64,000 bases of DNA from Gammaproteobacteria bacterium (GCA_024638385.1 JAHEKJ010000001.1:61595-125594); one strand, 5' to 3'; positions 1 through 9,498 are shown, counted from the stretch's first letter. Translations and numbers: made by a program. Notes: generated by a model not told the origin, from the letters alone.

Positions 1-250
1 GCGGCAGATCGCCGGCGGTGTGCGCGAAGTCCGGCGAAATCCCGGCGAGGAATTGCCAGGCCGCGGACAGCCCGCCGCTGCAGCCGTCGCTGCGGAAACG
101 GTCGATCACGATTCCGGGTTTCGATTGCACGGCCGCGAGCCGGCGCATTTGCTCCCGCTCGAGCAGCGCTACCGGTTCGGGTAAAACCTCGGCCCGAACG
201 GTCTCCGTGAACAAGACCAGAATCAGACCGACTCCGATTAAGGTTTTCAT
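1..250 (-). CDS. Secreted protein of unknown function, N-terminal part only (runs off the window edge)
   Basis: Minus-strand reading from ATG at 250: MKTLIGVGLILVLFTETVRAEVLPEPVALLEREQMRRLAAVQSKPGIVIDRFRSDGCSGG...; signal-peptide-like N-terminus, open to the edge. Confidence 0.5.
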   Translation of the reverse strand, partial: MKTLIGVGLILVLFTETVRAEVLPEPVALLEREQMRRLAAVQSKPGIVIDRFRSDGCSGGLSAAWQFLAGISPDFAHTAGDLP

Positions 251-314
251 GCGGTGCAAGTTAAGCGGGCGGCCGGTCGAATTCAAGTCGGGTGCGGCAA
301 TTCGCTCGGCGCAA

Positions 315-361
315 TAAAAAAGGCCAGGCAGGGGAATTTGGGGGGTTCCGCTGCCTGGCCC
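315..361 (-). terminator. Intrinsic terminator downstream of nrdB
   Basis: Minus strand GGCCAGGCAG...CTGCCTGGCC stem followed by TTTTTT, just 3' of nrdB. Confidence 0.75.
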
Positions 362-490
362 AAGGTTACAACCGAAGAGCGCGTGTAACACTAATTCGGT
401 CGGCCTTTACACTTCTCTGGCCGTCATCCCGGCGAAGGCCGGGATCTCGTATTGATGCCTCGTTTTCGGATACACCGAATCGAAGCTCGT

Positions 491-1654
491 CTAGTCCCAG
501 TTCAGCGCGCCGCCGGTCTGATACTCGGTGACGCGGGTTTCGAAAAAGTTCTTTTCCTTTTTCAGGTTGGCCTGTTCGTCGAGCCACGGCAGGGCGTTCT
601 CGGCGCCCGGGAACGGAATCGCGTGATGCAGCTTGTTGGCGCGGCGATTGGCGATGAAGCGGAACTGGGCCAGGTGGTCCTTCGCGCTGTAGCCGAGGAT
701 CGGGTCGGGCAGCAGAAAGTTCGCGTACTGCTGTTCGGCGGCCTCGGCTTCGTCCCACATCTGCTGGATGACCTTCGGATCGAGCTTGATGTTTTCTTCC
801 TGCACGATCTGGTTGCAAACGCGGATGCCGAAGGACGCGTGCAGCACCTCGTCGCGCATGATGTACTGCAGCTGCTCGGCCGTGCCCTTCATCAGGCCGC
901 GGCGCTGCAGCGCGAAGATCGGGCTGAAGCCGTTGTAGAACCAGGTGCCCTCGAACACGCCGGCGAAGAAGGTGTAGGCGAGGACGAAGTTTTCGAGCTC
1001 GTCGCGGTCGTTCAGATCGATATCGGGACGCAGCACCGAATCGAGGCGCTCGTTGCACATCTGGATCTTGTGGTAGATCTCGGGCACGACGCGGTAACGA
1101 TTGTAGATTTCGCCCTGGTCGAGACCGATGGTCTCGATGCAGTGCTGGTAGGTCCAGGTGTGCATCGCTTCCTCGTAGACCTGGCGCGCCTGGTAGATCT
1201 GCAGTTCGGGCGCCGACATCTTTTCCATCACCGCGAGACCGATGTTGCGCATCGCGAGAATGTCCGAGGTCGTCAGGTACGACAGCACGTTCTCGTAGAC
1301 GTGGCGCTCCTCGAGCGTCAGCTTGTGCAGGTAGTCGTGCACGTCCTGCGTCATATTGATGTCGAGCGGCGTCCAGTGGTTGCGGTTGGCGTTGAGGAAA
1401 TATTCCCAGGCCCACGGGTACTTGAACGGCGCGAGCTGATTGATGTCGGTCAGGCCGTTGACGACGCGCTTGTCTTCCGGGTTGATCGGTTTGGCTGACC
1501 TGGGCATTTCCACGGGCTCGGCGACCTTGTCGACGCGCGCTTCGGCGACCGGTGGCGGCACCACGGCCGGCGCCGGATTCGTCACCGGAGTTTCGAGCGC
1601 CGGTTCCGGGGTCCGTGGCGCTTGCGGGGTCAGGGGTTCATCCCAGTTCAGCAT
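491..1654 (-). CDS. nrdB: Ribonucleoside-diphosphate reductase, beta subunit (class Ia)
   Basis: 387 aa; ferritin-like R2 motifs (EEAMHTWTYQHCIETIG, RDEVLHASFG) and conserved R2 C-terminal region; follows nrdA. Confidence 0.95.
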   Translation of the reverse strand: MLNWDEPLTPQAPRTPEPALETPVTNPAPAVVPPPVAEARVDKVAEPVEMPRSAKPINPEDKRVVNGLTDINQLAPFKYPWAWEYFLNANRNHWTPLDINMTQDVHDYLHKLTLEERHVYENVLSYLTTSDILAMRNIGLAVMEKMSAPELQIYQARQVYEEAMHTWTYQHCIETIGLDQGEIYNRYRVVPEIYHKIQMCNERLDSVLRPDIDLNDRDELENFVLAYTFFAGVFEGTWFYNGFSPIFALQRRGLMKGTAEQLQYIMRDEVLHASFGIRVCNQIVQEENIKLDPKVIQQMWDEAEAAEQQYANFLLPDPILGYSAKDHLAQFRFIANRRANKLHHAIPFPGAENALPWLDEQANLKKEKNFFETRVTEYQTGGALNWD

Positions 1655-1686
1655 CTGCTATCTCCTTCCACTTATTCAACAGCACG

Positions 1687-4539
1687 TTATTGACAGGCTT
1701 CGCAATCCGGGTCGAGGATCGAACAAACCTTGGCCTCGGGCTCGGGTTCGACCTGCGGTTCCGGGGTCGAGGTCTTTTCGACCGCGGTCGCACCGAGCGA
1801 CCGCAGGTAGTATGTCGTCTTGAGGCCGCGCACCCAGGCCAGCTTGTACAAGTTGTCGAGCTTCTTGCCCGACGGCTCGGCCATGTACAGGTTCAGCGAC
1901 TGGCCCTGGTCGATCCACTTCTGCCGCCGCGAGGCGGCCTCGACCAGCCAGCGCGAATCAATCTCGAACGCGGTCGCGTAGATCGCCTTGAGGTCATCCG
2001 GCACGCGGTCGATGTGCTGCACGCTGCCGTCGTAATACTTGAGGTCGTTGACCATGACCTCGTCCCACAGGCCCTGCGCCTTCAGGTCGTCGACGAGGTA
2101 GGGATTGACGACGGTGAACTCGCCCGACAGGTTCGACTTGACGAACAGGTTCTGGTAGATCGGTTCGATCGACTGGCTGACGCCGCAAATGTTCGAAATC
2201 GTCGCGGTCGGCGCGATCGCCATCGTGTTCGAGTTGCGCATGCCGATACTCGTGACGCGCTGACGCAGGCTGTCCCAGTTCATGCGGCTGCTCGTATCCT
2301 GCTGCAGATAGTCACCGCGCGCGTCGCGCAGTTTTTCGATCGAGTCGATCGGCAGGATGCCCTGGCTCCACAGCGAACCCTGGAAGCTCGAGTAGGGACC
2401 GCGCTCGTCGGCGAGCTGGGTCGACGCCTGGATCGCGTAATAGCTGACCGCCTCCATCGATTCGTCGGCGAACTCGATCGCGGCCTCGGAGCTGTACGGG
2501 ATGTGCTGCTTGTAGAGCGCATCCTGGAAGCCCATGATGCCGAGCCCGACCGGGCGGTGGCGCAGGTTCGAAGTGCGCGCCTGCGGCACGCTGTAGTAGT
2601 TGTAATCGATGACGTTGTCGAGCATCCGCATCGCGGTATTGATCGTGCGCTCGAGCTTTTCCAGATTCAGGCCGTTTGCGTCGACGTGCGCGGCGAGATT
2701 GACCGAGCCGAGGTTGCAGACCGCGATCTCGGTGTCCGACGTGTTCAGCGTGATCTCGGTGCACAGATTCGACGAGTGCACTACGCCGACGTGCTGTTGC
2801 GGCGAGCGCAGGTTGCACGGATCCTTGAAGGTCATCCACGGGTGGCCGGTCTCGAACAGCATGCCGAGCATCTTGCGCCACAGGTCGACCGCCGCGATGC
2901 GGCGGAAGTTCTTGATTTCGCCGCGATCGGCCTTGGCCTCGTAGGCGACGTAGGCGGCCTCGAATTCGTTGCCCACCAGGTCGTGCAGTTCCGGGACCTC
3001 GCACGGCGAGAACAGCGTCCACGGGCCTTCCTCGGCGACGCGCTTCATGAACAGGTCCGGGATCCAGTTGGCGGTGTTCATGTCGTGCGTGCGCCGGCGC
3101 TCCTCGCCGGTGTTCTTGCGCAGGTCGAGGAAATCCTCGATGTCGAGGTGCCAGGTCTCGAGGTAGGCGCACATCGCGCCCTTGCGCTTACCGCCCTGGT
3201 TGACCGCGACCGCGGTGTCGTTGGCGACCTTCATGAACGGCACGACGCCCTGCGACTTGCCGTTGGTGCCCTTGATGTGCGAGCCCATGCCGCGCACCCG
3301 GGTCCAGTCGTTGCCGAGGCCGCCGGCGAACTTCGACAGCATCGCGTCGTCCTTGATCGCGCTGAAGATGCCGTCGAGATCGTCGGGCACGGTCGTCAGA
3401 TAACAGCTCGACAGCTGCGGGCGCAGCGTGCCCGAATTGAACAGCGTCGGCGTACTGCTCATGAAATCGAACGACGACAGCAGGTTGTAGAATTCGATCG
3501 CGCGCTCCTCGCGCTGCACCTCGTTGATCGCTAGCCCCATCGCGACGCGCATGAAGAAGGCCTGCGGCAATTCGAAACGCGTGTCGTGGTAATGGATGAA
3601 ATAACGGTCGTAGAGCGTCTGCAGGCCGAGGTAGGTAAAATTCAGATCGCGCTCGGGTTTCAGCGCCTGGCCGAGGTAATCGAGGTCGAACTTGAGCAAC
3701 TCTCGGTCGAGCAGCTCGAGATCGGCCGCGCGTTTGACGTAATTACCGAAGTATTCACCGTAGCGCTCGGCCATTTCGGCGTAGGTCGCATTCGGCGCGC
3801 CGTCGCCGAGAAAGGCCAGCGATTCGGAGCGCAATTCGTCGAGCAACAGGCGCGCGGCGACGCAGGAATACTCGGGCTCGCGGTCGATCAGGCCGCGCGC
3901 GCTCATGACCACGGTCGGGCTGACGTCGTTGAACGGCACGCCGTCGAACAGGTTTTTGAGGGTTTCGAAGTAGACCTTGTCGGCGCTGACGTGCTCGAGT
4001 CCGCTGCAGGCCTCGTCGATGATGATTCGCAGGCGCGCGATGTCGAGCGGCGCGATGCTGCCGTCGGGCATCTTGACGGACAGGTCGATCGGCTCGTCCT
4101 CGGCGCTGGCCTCGTTGTTTTCGGCCTTGTCCTGCGCGCGCGCGTGCGAACGTTCTTCGCGGTAGAGCACGTAGGCGCGCGCGATCTTCTGTTCGCCGTT
4201 GCGCATCAGCGCGAGTTCGACCTGGTCCTGTATATCCTCGATGTGAAAGGTGCCGCCCTCGGGCATGCGCCGGGTCAGCGCGCCGACGACGAGGTCGGTC
4301 AGCTTGGCGACGGTTTCGTGGACCCTCGACGAGGCCGCGGCCTGCCCGCCCTCGACCGCGAGAAACGCCTTGGTCATCGCGATCGCGATCTTTTCCTTGT
4401 CGAAGCTGGTCAGCTTGCCGTTGCGGCGAACGACGTTGTACTTGTTGCCGAGCGCGCGGGCATTATCGTCTTTGATGGCTTCGACCGGCTTGGTCGGTGC
4501 GGCGGCGGTTTCGGTTAAAGGTGACTCGATGTTCTGCAT
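1687..4539 (-). CDS. nrdA: Ribonucleoside-diphosphate reductase, alpha subunit (class Ia)
   Basis: 950 aa; N-terminal ATP-cone (VVRRNGKLTSFDKEKIAIAMTKAF), catalytic motifs (SSCYLTTVPDDLDGI, NLCTEI), C-terminal Cys pair (DCEACQ). Confidence 0.96.
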   Translation of the reverse strand: MQNIESPLTETAAAPTKPVEAIKDDNARALGNKYNVVRRNGKLTSFDKEKIAIAMTKAFLAVEGGQAAASSRVHETVAKLTDLVVGALTRRMPEGGTFHIEDIQDQVELALMRNGEQKIARAYVLYREERSHARAQDKAENNEASAEDEPIDLSVKMPDGSIAPLDIARLRIIIDEACSGLEHVSADKVYFETLKNLFDGVPFNDVSPTVVMSARGLIDREPEYSCVAARLLLDELRSESLAFLGDGAPNATYAEMAERYGEYFGNYVKRAADLELLDRELLKFDLDYLGQALKPERDLNFTYLGLQTLYDRYFIHYHDTRFELPQAFFMRVAMGLAINEVQREERAIEFYNLLSSFDFMSSTPTLFNSGTLRPQLSSCYLTTVPDDLDGIFSAIKDDAMLSKFAGGLGNDWTRVRGMGSHIKGTNGKSQGVVPFMKVANDTAVAVNQGGKRKGAMCAYLETWHLDIEDFLDLRKNTGEERRRTHDMNTANWIPDLFMKRVAEEGPWTLFSPCEVPELHDLVGNEFEAAYVAYEAKADRGEIKNFRRIAAVDLWRKMLGMLFETGHPWMTFKDPCNLRSPQQHVGVVHSSNLCTEITLNTSDTEIAVCNLGSVNLAAHVDANGLNLEKLERTINTAMRMLDNVIDYNYYSVPQARTSNLRHRPVGLGIMGFQDALYKQHIPYSSEAAIEFADESMEAVSYYAIQASTQLADERGPYSSFQGSLWSQGILPIDSIEKLRDARGDYLQQDTSSRMNWDSLRQRVTSIGMRNSNTMAIAPTATISNICGVSQSIEPIYQNLFVKSNLSGEFTVVNPYLVDDLKAQGLWDEVMVNDLKYYDGSVQHIDRVPDDLKAIYATAFEIDSRWLVEAASRRQKWIDQGQSLNLYMAEPSGKKLDNLYKLAWVRGLKTTYYLRSLGATAVEKTSTPEPQVEPEPEAKVCSILDPDCEACQ

Positions 4540-4728
4540 TGAATAAAGCCCGTTCCGTGTTTTCCTCGAATGCCCGGAACTGGATCCGGGTTTGCTACCA
4601 CTGGCGGTCTGCTTCCTGTCGACAGTTAAAGTGATTTTTAACTATCGGGATCAAGTACCTGTACTTTTTGGGGTTTGGAAATAACCTGCCAGCTTTTAAT
4701 GTTCGTTTATGAGTATAACCAAACAAAT

Positions 4729-4744
4729 ACACAATATAGTGTGT
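4729..4744. promoter_or_regulatory. NrdR box 1
   Basis: ACACAATATAGTGTGT; 15/16 match to the NrdR-box consensus ACACWATATATWGTGT. Confidence 0.8.
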
Positions 4745-4760
4745 TTTACGCCAAGGTCAA

Positions 4761-4776
4761 GTACATTATATTGTGT
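4761..4776. promoter_or_regulatory. NrdR box 2
   Basis: GTACATTATATTGTGT; 13/16 match to consensus, 32 bp from box 1, upstream of nrdA. Confidence 0.75.
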
Positions 4777-4805
4777 ATGGATCTGTGGAGAGGGCGGGAA
4801 TAAGC

Positions 4806-4814
4806 TGTGGATAA
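4806..4814 (-). promoter_or_regulatory. DnaA box (TTATCCACA)
   Basis: TGTGGATAA on + strand = perfect TTATCCACA on -, upstream of nrdA. Confidence 0.6.
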
Positions 4815-5178
4815 GTCACCCGTTCCGACGCCCGGCGGCGGCGTGCAAGGCTTTGCGCCGCAGTTCCGGCACGGTCGCCGAACGGGTATTAAATTTTGTG
4901 ATTCAACGGCATGTTTCATAGAAAAAATTTATTCTCTCGGTCGACGGCGGGATCGACCAGCCGAATCGCGATAACGGCGTCGATCCCGGCGGCGGCAAGA
5001 TCGAAATCGCCGTCATCGACGCGTCACGCCGGAGCGAGTACCGACGGCCGATCACGACCCCGGCCCGGGGGACTGGCGCCGGCGCCTGACATGCGAAGGT
5101 CCTAAAGGACTGCGCCGCGCGGCCGAACTAGTGGAACGGGGAAACCCGTCCCCGTCATCGCACGCAATCCGAGGACTC

Positions 5179-6066
5179 ATGGCCAGTGTCAATCCGATAA
5201 ACCTCGACGAGCTCGCCGGTACCGCCGGTCTCGAGTCGCTGGTGCGCCAGGTCGACAAGCTCGTCAGCCTGCCCGGCATTTACTACCGGCTCGAGGAGGC
5301 GATCGTCGATCCGGCGACGCGTACCGACGATATCGCCGAACTGCTGCGCAGCGATCCCGACCTGTGCGCGCGCATGCTGCGCGTAGCCAACAGCGCGTTC
5401 TACAGTTTCCACACCCGGATCGAGACGATCGAGCGCGCCGTCAGTACGATCGGGCTGCGCCAGATCCGCGAACTGGTGCTGATTACGTCGGTGGTCAAGG
5501 CCTTCGAAGGCATTCCGCCGGGCCTCGTCAACATGACGACCTTCTGGGAGCACAGCATCGCGGTTGCGGTCATGGCGCGCGCGCTCGGCGAGCAGGCGCG
5601 GATCCCGAGCGCCGAGTCGTTCTACATTCCCGGCTTGCTGCACGACATCGGGCGCCTGGCGATGTACGTGAAGATGCCCGGACTGATGCACGACCTGCTG
5701 CTGCAGCGCCAGGTCCAGGGGCAGAGCATGTTCATGCTGGAACGGCAGCTACTCGGCTATACCCACGCCGACATCGGCGAGCGCCTGCTCGAGTCGTGGA
5801 AGGTGCCGGAGTCGATCACCGCGCCGGTCGGCAGCCACCACGATCCCGGCGCAAACGGGGAATACGCGCCGGCGGCCAGCGCGATCCACGTCGCCGACGC
5901 CTGGGTCAATACCAACCGGCTCGGCAGCACCGGCAGCTGTTACCTGCTGGAACTCGACCACGACGCGCTCGCGTCGCTGGGCCTCGACGCCGAGAACCTG
6001 CACCAGATCGGCCTCGCGGCCGGCCAGCAGACCCAGGAAGTCCTGCGCCAGTTCCTGAGCCATTGA
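5179..6066 (+). CDS. HDOD domain-containing protein
   Basis: MASVNPINLDELAGTAGLESLVRQVDKLVSLPGIYYRLEEAIVDPATRTDDIAELLRSDPDLCARMLRVANSAFY...; typical HDOD sequence. Start set at the internal ATG 5179. Confidence 0.85.
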   Translation: MASVNPINLDELAGTAGLESLVRQVDKLVSLPGIYYRLEEAIVDPATRTDDIAELLRSDPDLCARMLRVANSAFYSFHTRIETIERAVSTIGLRQIRELVLITSVVKAFEGIPPGLVNMTTFWEHSIAVAVMARALGEQARIPSAESFYIPGLLHDIGRLAMYVKMPGLMHDLLLQRQVQGQSMFMLERQLLGYTHADIGERLLESWKVPESITAPVGSHHDPGANGEYAPAASAIHVADAWVNTNRLGSTGSCYLLELDHDALASLGLDAENLHQIGLAAGQQTQEVLRQFLSH

Positions 6067-6081
6067 GCGCCGCCTGCCCCG

Positions 6082-7431
6082 TCAGCCGAGCACCAGCGTC
6101 GCCATGCCGAGAAAAGCGACGATGCCGACGACGTCGGTTATCGTCGTCAGGACCACCCCGCCGGCGATCGCCGGGTCGATGCCGAGCTGGCGCAGAAGCA
6201 GCGGCAACACCGCGCCGGCGAGCGCGCCGGCAATCAGGTTGACGATCAGCGCGAAGGCGATGACCGCGCCGATCGCGTAGTTGCCGAACCACGCGATCGA
6301 CAGGGTTGCGACGACCACGGCCCAGAGCAGACCGTTGAGCAATCCGACCGAAACCTCCTTGTTGATCAGAGAACGGTAGTTCGAGCTGCCGAGCTGGCCG
6401 AGCGCGAGTCCGCGAATCGCGATGGTCAGGGTCTGCGAGCCGGCAATGCCGCCCATGCTCGGCACGATCGTGATCAGGATCGCGAGCGCGACCACCTGGT
6501 CGAGAATATCTTCGAAAAACCCGATGACCCAGGCGGCGAGAAACGCGGTCAACAGATTGATGCCGAGCCAGATACCGCGCCGGCGGCTGGTCACGAGCAC
6601 CGGCGAGAACATGTCTTCTTCCTCCGACAGGCCGGCCATGCCCATGATCGAGTGATCGCCCTCGTCGCGGATAACGTCGACCACGTCGTCGACGGTAATC
6701 CGCCCGATCACCTTGTGCTCTTCGTCGACCACCGGCGCGCTGACTAGGTCGTCCTGCTCGAATTCGCGCGCGACTTCGGTGGCCGACATGTGCGCGCTCA
6801 TCGCGTCGACCTCGACGCGCATCAGGTCCCGCACCAGGGCCTCGGGATCGTTGGTCAGCAAGTCGTTCAGCGTCAGCACGCCGAGATAATGATCGTGCCG
6901 GTCGGTGACGAACAGCTGGTCGGTATGGTTGGGCAGGTCGCCGCGGATGCGCAGATAGCGCAACACCACGTCGAGAGTCACGTCGGCGCGGATCGTGACC
7001 TGGTCGATGTTCATCAGGCCGCCGGCGGTGTCCTCGCTGTACGACAGTACCGACTCGAGCCGTTCGCGCTTGTGCGAATCGAGCGTGTGCAGTGTCTTGA
7101 CCAGCTTGTCGGTCGGCAACGCGAGGATGATGTCGGCCTGGTCGTCGACATCGGCCATGGTTTCGACGATCGCGGCGATTTCCTCGGGTTCGAGATCCTT
7201 CAGGCGCGCGTCGCTGACGTCGTCCTGGGTTTCGAGCAGCACCGCGCCGAGTTCGCCCGGCTCGATCATGGGCCACAGGGTCTCGCGCTGTTGCGGCGGC
7301 AGCGAGTCGAGCAGCAAGGCGATTTCGGCGGCCGACAGGTCGCTCAGGATCTTGCTGATTTCGGTGGTGTCGGCCTGGTCGAGGGCGAGCGAGATATCCT
7401 GCCGTAGCTGTTCGGTTTCTTCCTCGGCCAT
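6082..7431 (-). CDS. mgtE: Magnesium transporter MgtE
   Basis: 449 aa; MgtE N domain, CBS pair, C-terminal membrane domain with QTLTIAIRGLALGQL. Confidence 0.93.
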   Translation of the reverse strand: MAEEETEQLRQDISLALDQADTTEISKILSDLSAAEIALLLDSLPPQQRETLWPMIEPGELGAVLLETQDDVSDARLKDLEPEEIAAIVETMADVDDQADIILALPTDKLVKTLHTLDSHKRERLESVLSYSEDTAGGLMNIDQVTIRADVTLDVVLRYLRIRGDLPNHTDQLFVTDRHDHYLGVLTLNDLLTNDPEALVRDLMRVEVDAMSAHMSATEVAREFEQDDLVSAPVVDEEHKVIGRITVDDVVDVIRDEGDHSIMGMAGLSEEEDMFSPVLVTSRRRGIWLGINLLTAFLAAWVIGFFEDILDQVVALAILITIVPSMGGIAGSQTLTIAIRGLALGQLGSSNYRSLINKEVSVGLLNGLLWAVVVATLSIAWFGNYAIGAVIAFALIVNLIAGALAGAVLPLLLRQLGIDPAIAGGVVLTTITDVVGIVAFLGMATLVLG

Positions 7432-7437
7432 CGGGGC

Positions 7438-7707
7438 CTATTCGCTCTCGCCGAAGCGGTCGTTGATCAGTTCGACGATCGCGTCGCGGCAGGCCTGCTC
7501 GTCGGCGCCGTCGATCTCGAGCTCGAGTTCGACGCCCTTGCTCGCGGCGAGCATCATCACGCCCATGATGCTCTTGGCGTTGACCCGGTTGTCCTTCTTG
7601 CTGAGATAGACCTCGCTTTCGAACCGGCTCGCGCAATTGACCAGCTTGGACGCGGCGCGCGCGTGCAGGCCCAGCTTGTTGATGATCTTGATCTTCTCGG
7701 CAATCAT
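7438..7707 (-). CDS. HPr family phosphocarrier protein (NPr-like)
   Basis: 89 aa; NKLGLHARAASKLVN active-site His motif. Confidence 0.92.
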   Translation of the reverse strand: MIAEKIKIINKLGLHARAASKLVNCASRFESEVYLSKKDNRVNAKSIMGVMMLAASKGVELELEIDGADEQACRDAIVELINDRFGESE

Positions 7708-8561
7708 TCGAGGTCCCGGTGCCGAATCGAAAGCTTACCACGGTCCGGCGTCAATTCGCGGGCGATTCGTTCGGCCAGATAGACCGAGCGATGCTTGCCG
7801 CCGGTGCAGCCGATCGAAACGGTCATGTAGCTGCGATTTTCCTTTTCGAAGCGCGGGATCCACTGGCGCAGAAAGCTCGTGATCGAGGCGTACATGGCCT
7901 CGACTTCGGGATAGTTCTCGAGGTAGTCGACGACCTCGGCGTCGCGGCCGGTCTGCGCGCGCAGTTGTTTCTCCCAGTGCGGGTTGGGCAGGCAGCGGAC
8001 GTCGAAAACGAAATCGGTGTCGCCCGGCACGCCGTTCTTGTAGCCGAAGGACTGGATCAGCAAGCCCATCTCGGCGCCGGTGTGCGACAACAGCCGCTCG
8101 ATGATGAGCTGGCGCAGCTCGTGAACGTTCAGGTCGGTCGAGTCGAGCGCGAGGTCGGCGTTGGCGTGGATGTCCTCGAGCAGCTTGCGCTCGGCGCGGA
8201 TCGCGTCGGCCAGCGGCAAGCCCTGTCGCGACAGCGGATGTTTGCGCCGCGTTTCGCTGAAGCGCTTGAGCAGGCGCGAATCGTCGCAGGTCAGGAACAG
8301 CACCCGGAGGTCGAGCGGATGCGCCGCGAGACGCCTGAGAATGTCGTCGAAACGCTCGGGTCCGTCGAGTCCGCTGCGCGCATCGATCGAAATGGCGAGC
8401 GCGTCGTAGGGCGGGGGCTTCTCTTCGATCATGCCGTCGACCAGCTCGGGCAGCATCTTCAGCGGCAGGTTGTCGATGCAATAGTAGCCCGCGTCCTCGA
8501 GCGTGTGCAGCGCGACGGTCTTACCGGAGCCGGACAGGCCGCTGACGATGACCAGTTTCAT
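7704..8561 (-). CDS. rapZ: RNase adapter protein RapZ
   Basis: 285 aa; GLSGSGKTVALHTLEDAGYYCIDNLP, C-terminal GCTGGKHRSVYLAE. Confidence 0.95.
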   Translation of the reverse strand: MKLVIVSGLSGSGKTVALHTLEDAGYYCIDNLPLKMLPELVDGMIEEKPPPYDALAISIDARSGLDGPERFDDILRRLAAHPLDLRVLFLTCDDSRLLKRFSETRRKHPLSRQGLPLADAIRAERKLLEDIHANADLALDSTDLNVHELRQLIIERLLSHTGAEMGLLIQSFGYKNGVPGDTDFVFDVRCLPNPHWEKQLRAQTGRDAEVVDYLENYPEVEAMYASITSFLRQWIPRFEKENRSYMTVSIGCTGGKHRSVYLAERIARELTPDRGKLSIRHRDLE

Positions 8562-8596
8562 TCCGGTTCACGCCTGGCGATTCGGCCGCACGCCGG

Positions 8597-9049
8597 TCAG
8601 TCCTCGGCGTCGGCGATGATGCGCGCGACTTCCTCGCGGCTACCCGCTTCGCGCACGGCCGCGCACAGTTCGGCATCGGAAAACAGGCGCGCCAGCGACG
8701 ACAGGATCATCAGGTGCTCCTCGGTCGCTTCCTCGGGAATGATGATCGTGAAAACGAGATCGACCGGTTGATCGTCGGGGGCCTCGAAGTTGACCGGCTC
8801 GCGCAGGCGAAAAAAGCACGCCAGCGTCTGCTCGAGATCGGCCATGCGCGCGTGCGGCACGGCGAAGCCCTGGCCGAGGCCGGTGCTGCCGAGGCGCTCG
8901 CGGTTGAGCAGGTTGCCGTAGATCGTGGATTCCGGCAGTTGCGTCTGGTCGGCGGCGATGTTGGCGATCAGTTCGAGCAGCTTTTTCTTGCTGCTGGCCT
9001 CGGTATCGAGAAATATTCGCTGCGGGGACAGGAGTGCCGAAATGGTCAT
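8597..9049 (-). CDS. ptsN: PTS IIA-like nitrogen regulatory protein
   Basis: 150 aa; GLGQGFAVPHARM active-site His region; between hpf and rapZ. Confidence 0.92.
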   Translation of the reverse strand: MTISALLSPQRIFLDTEASSKKKLLELIANIAADQTQLPESTIYGNLLNRERLGSTGLGQGFAVPHARMADLEQTLACFFRLREPVNFEAPDDQPVDLVFTIIIPEEATEEHLMILSSLARLFSDAELCAAVREAGSREEVARIIADAED

Positions 9050-9142
9050 TGCGCGGGGTTGCAGGGGGCGGTTTGGCTTGGTGTTGCGCGCATCTTATGC
9101 CAATTCCCGGAGTATTCAAGTGCAATGGGTCGCGAAGCGGCG

Positions 9143-9169
9143 AAAAAAAGGGGGGAGCAAGCTCCCCCC
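9143..9169 (-). terminator. Intrinsic terminator between hpf and ptsN
   Basis: Minus strand GGGGGGAGCTTGCTCCCCCC followed by a T run. Confidence 0.8.
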
Positions 9170-9177
9170 GGATTCGG

Positions 9178-9498
9178 TTAATGGGCCAGCTCGGCGGCGG
9201 ACCCCTTGAGGCGGTGACTCTTGAGTTTTTCCTTGTACTTCTTGCCCTGGCGGTCGAGCTTGTCGACGAGACCGTCGATCGCGGCGTACATGTCTTCCTG
9301 GACGTCGTCGGCGTAGAAATTGCTGCCGCTGACGTGGAGCGTGGCCTCGGCCTTGTGCCGGAGTTTCTCCACGGTCAGAACGATGTGAATGTCCAGCGCC
9401 TTGTCGAAATGCCGGTCCAGGCGCGCGACTTTCTCGTTGACGTAGTTGCGTATGGACTGGGTGATATCGACGTGATGACCGCTCAAACTGACTTGCAT
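9178..9498 (-). CDS. hpf: Ribosome hibernation promoting factor
   Basis: 106 aa; MQVSLSGHHVDITQSIRNYVNEKVARLDRHFDKALDIHIVL. Confidence 0.93.
   Translation of the reverse strand: MQVSLSGHHVDITQSIRNYVNEKVARLDRHFDKALDIHIVLTVEKLRHKAEATLHVSGSNFYADDVQEDMYAAIDGLVDKLDRQGKKYKEKLKSHRLKGSAAELAH

Noticed and set aside
366-1415. Long antisense or alternate-frame ORFs (e.g. 366-1415 -, 1552-3534 +, 5906-7741 -, 19-20 kb and 49-56 kb alternates)
   Set aside because: Arg/Ala/Pro-rich low-complexity translations overlapping well-supported genes; expected shadow ORFs of GC-rich coding DNA.
5040-5178. c-di-GMP (GEMM) riboswitch ahead of the HDOD gene
   Set aside because: No GEMM core sequence elements could be found; only generic hairpins are visible.
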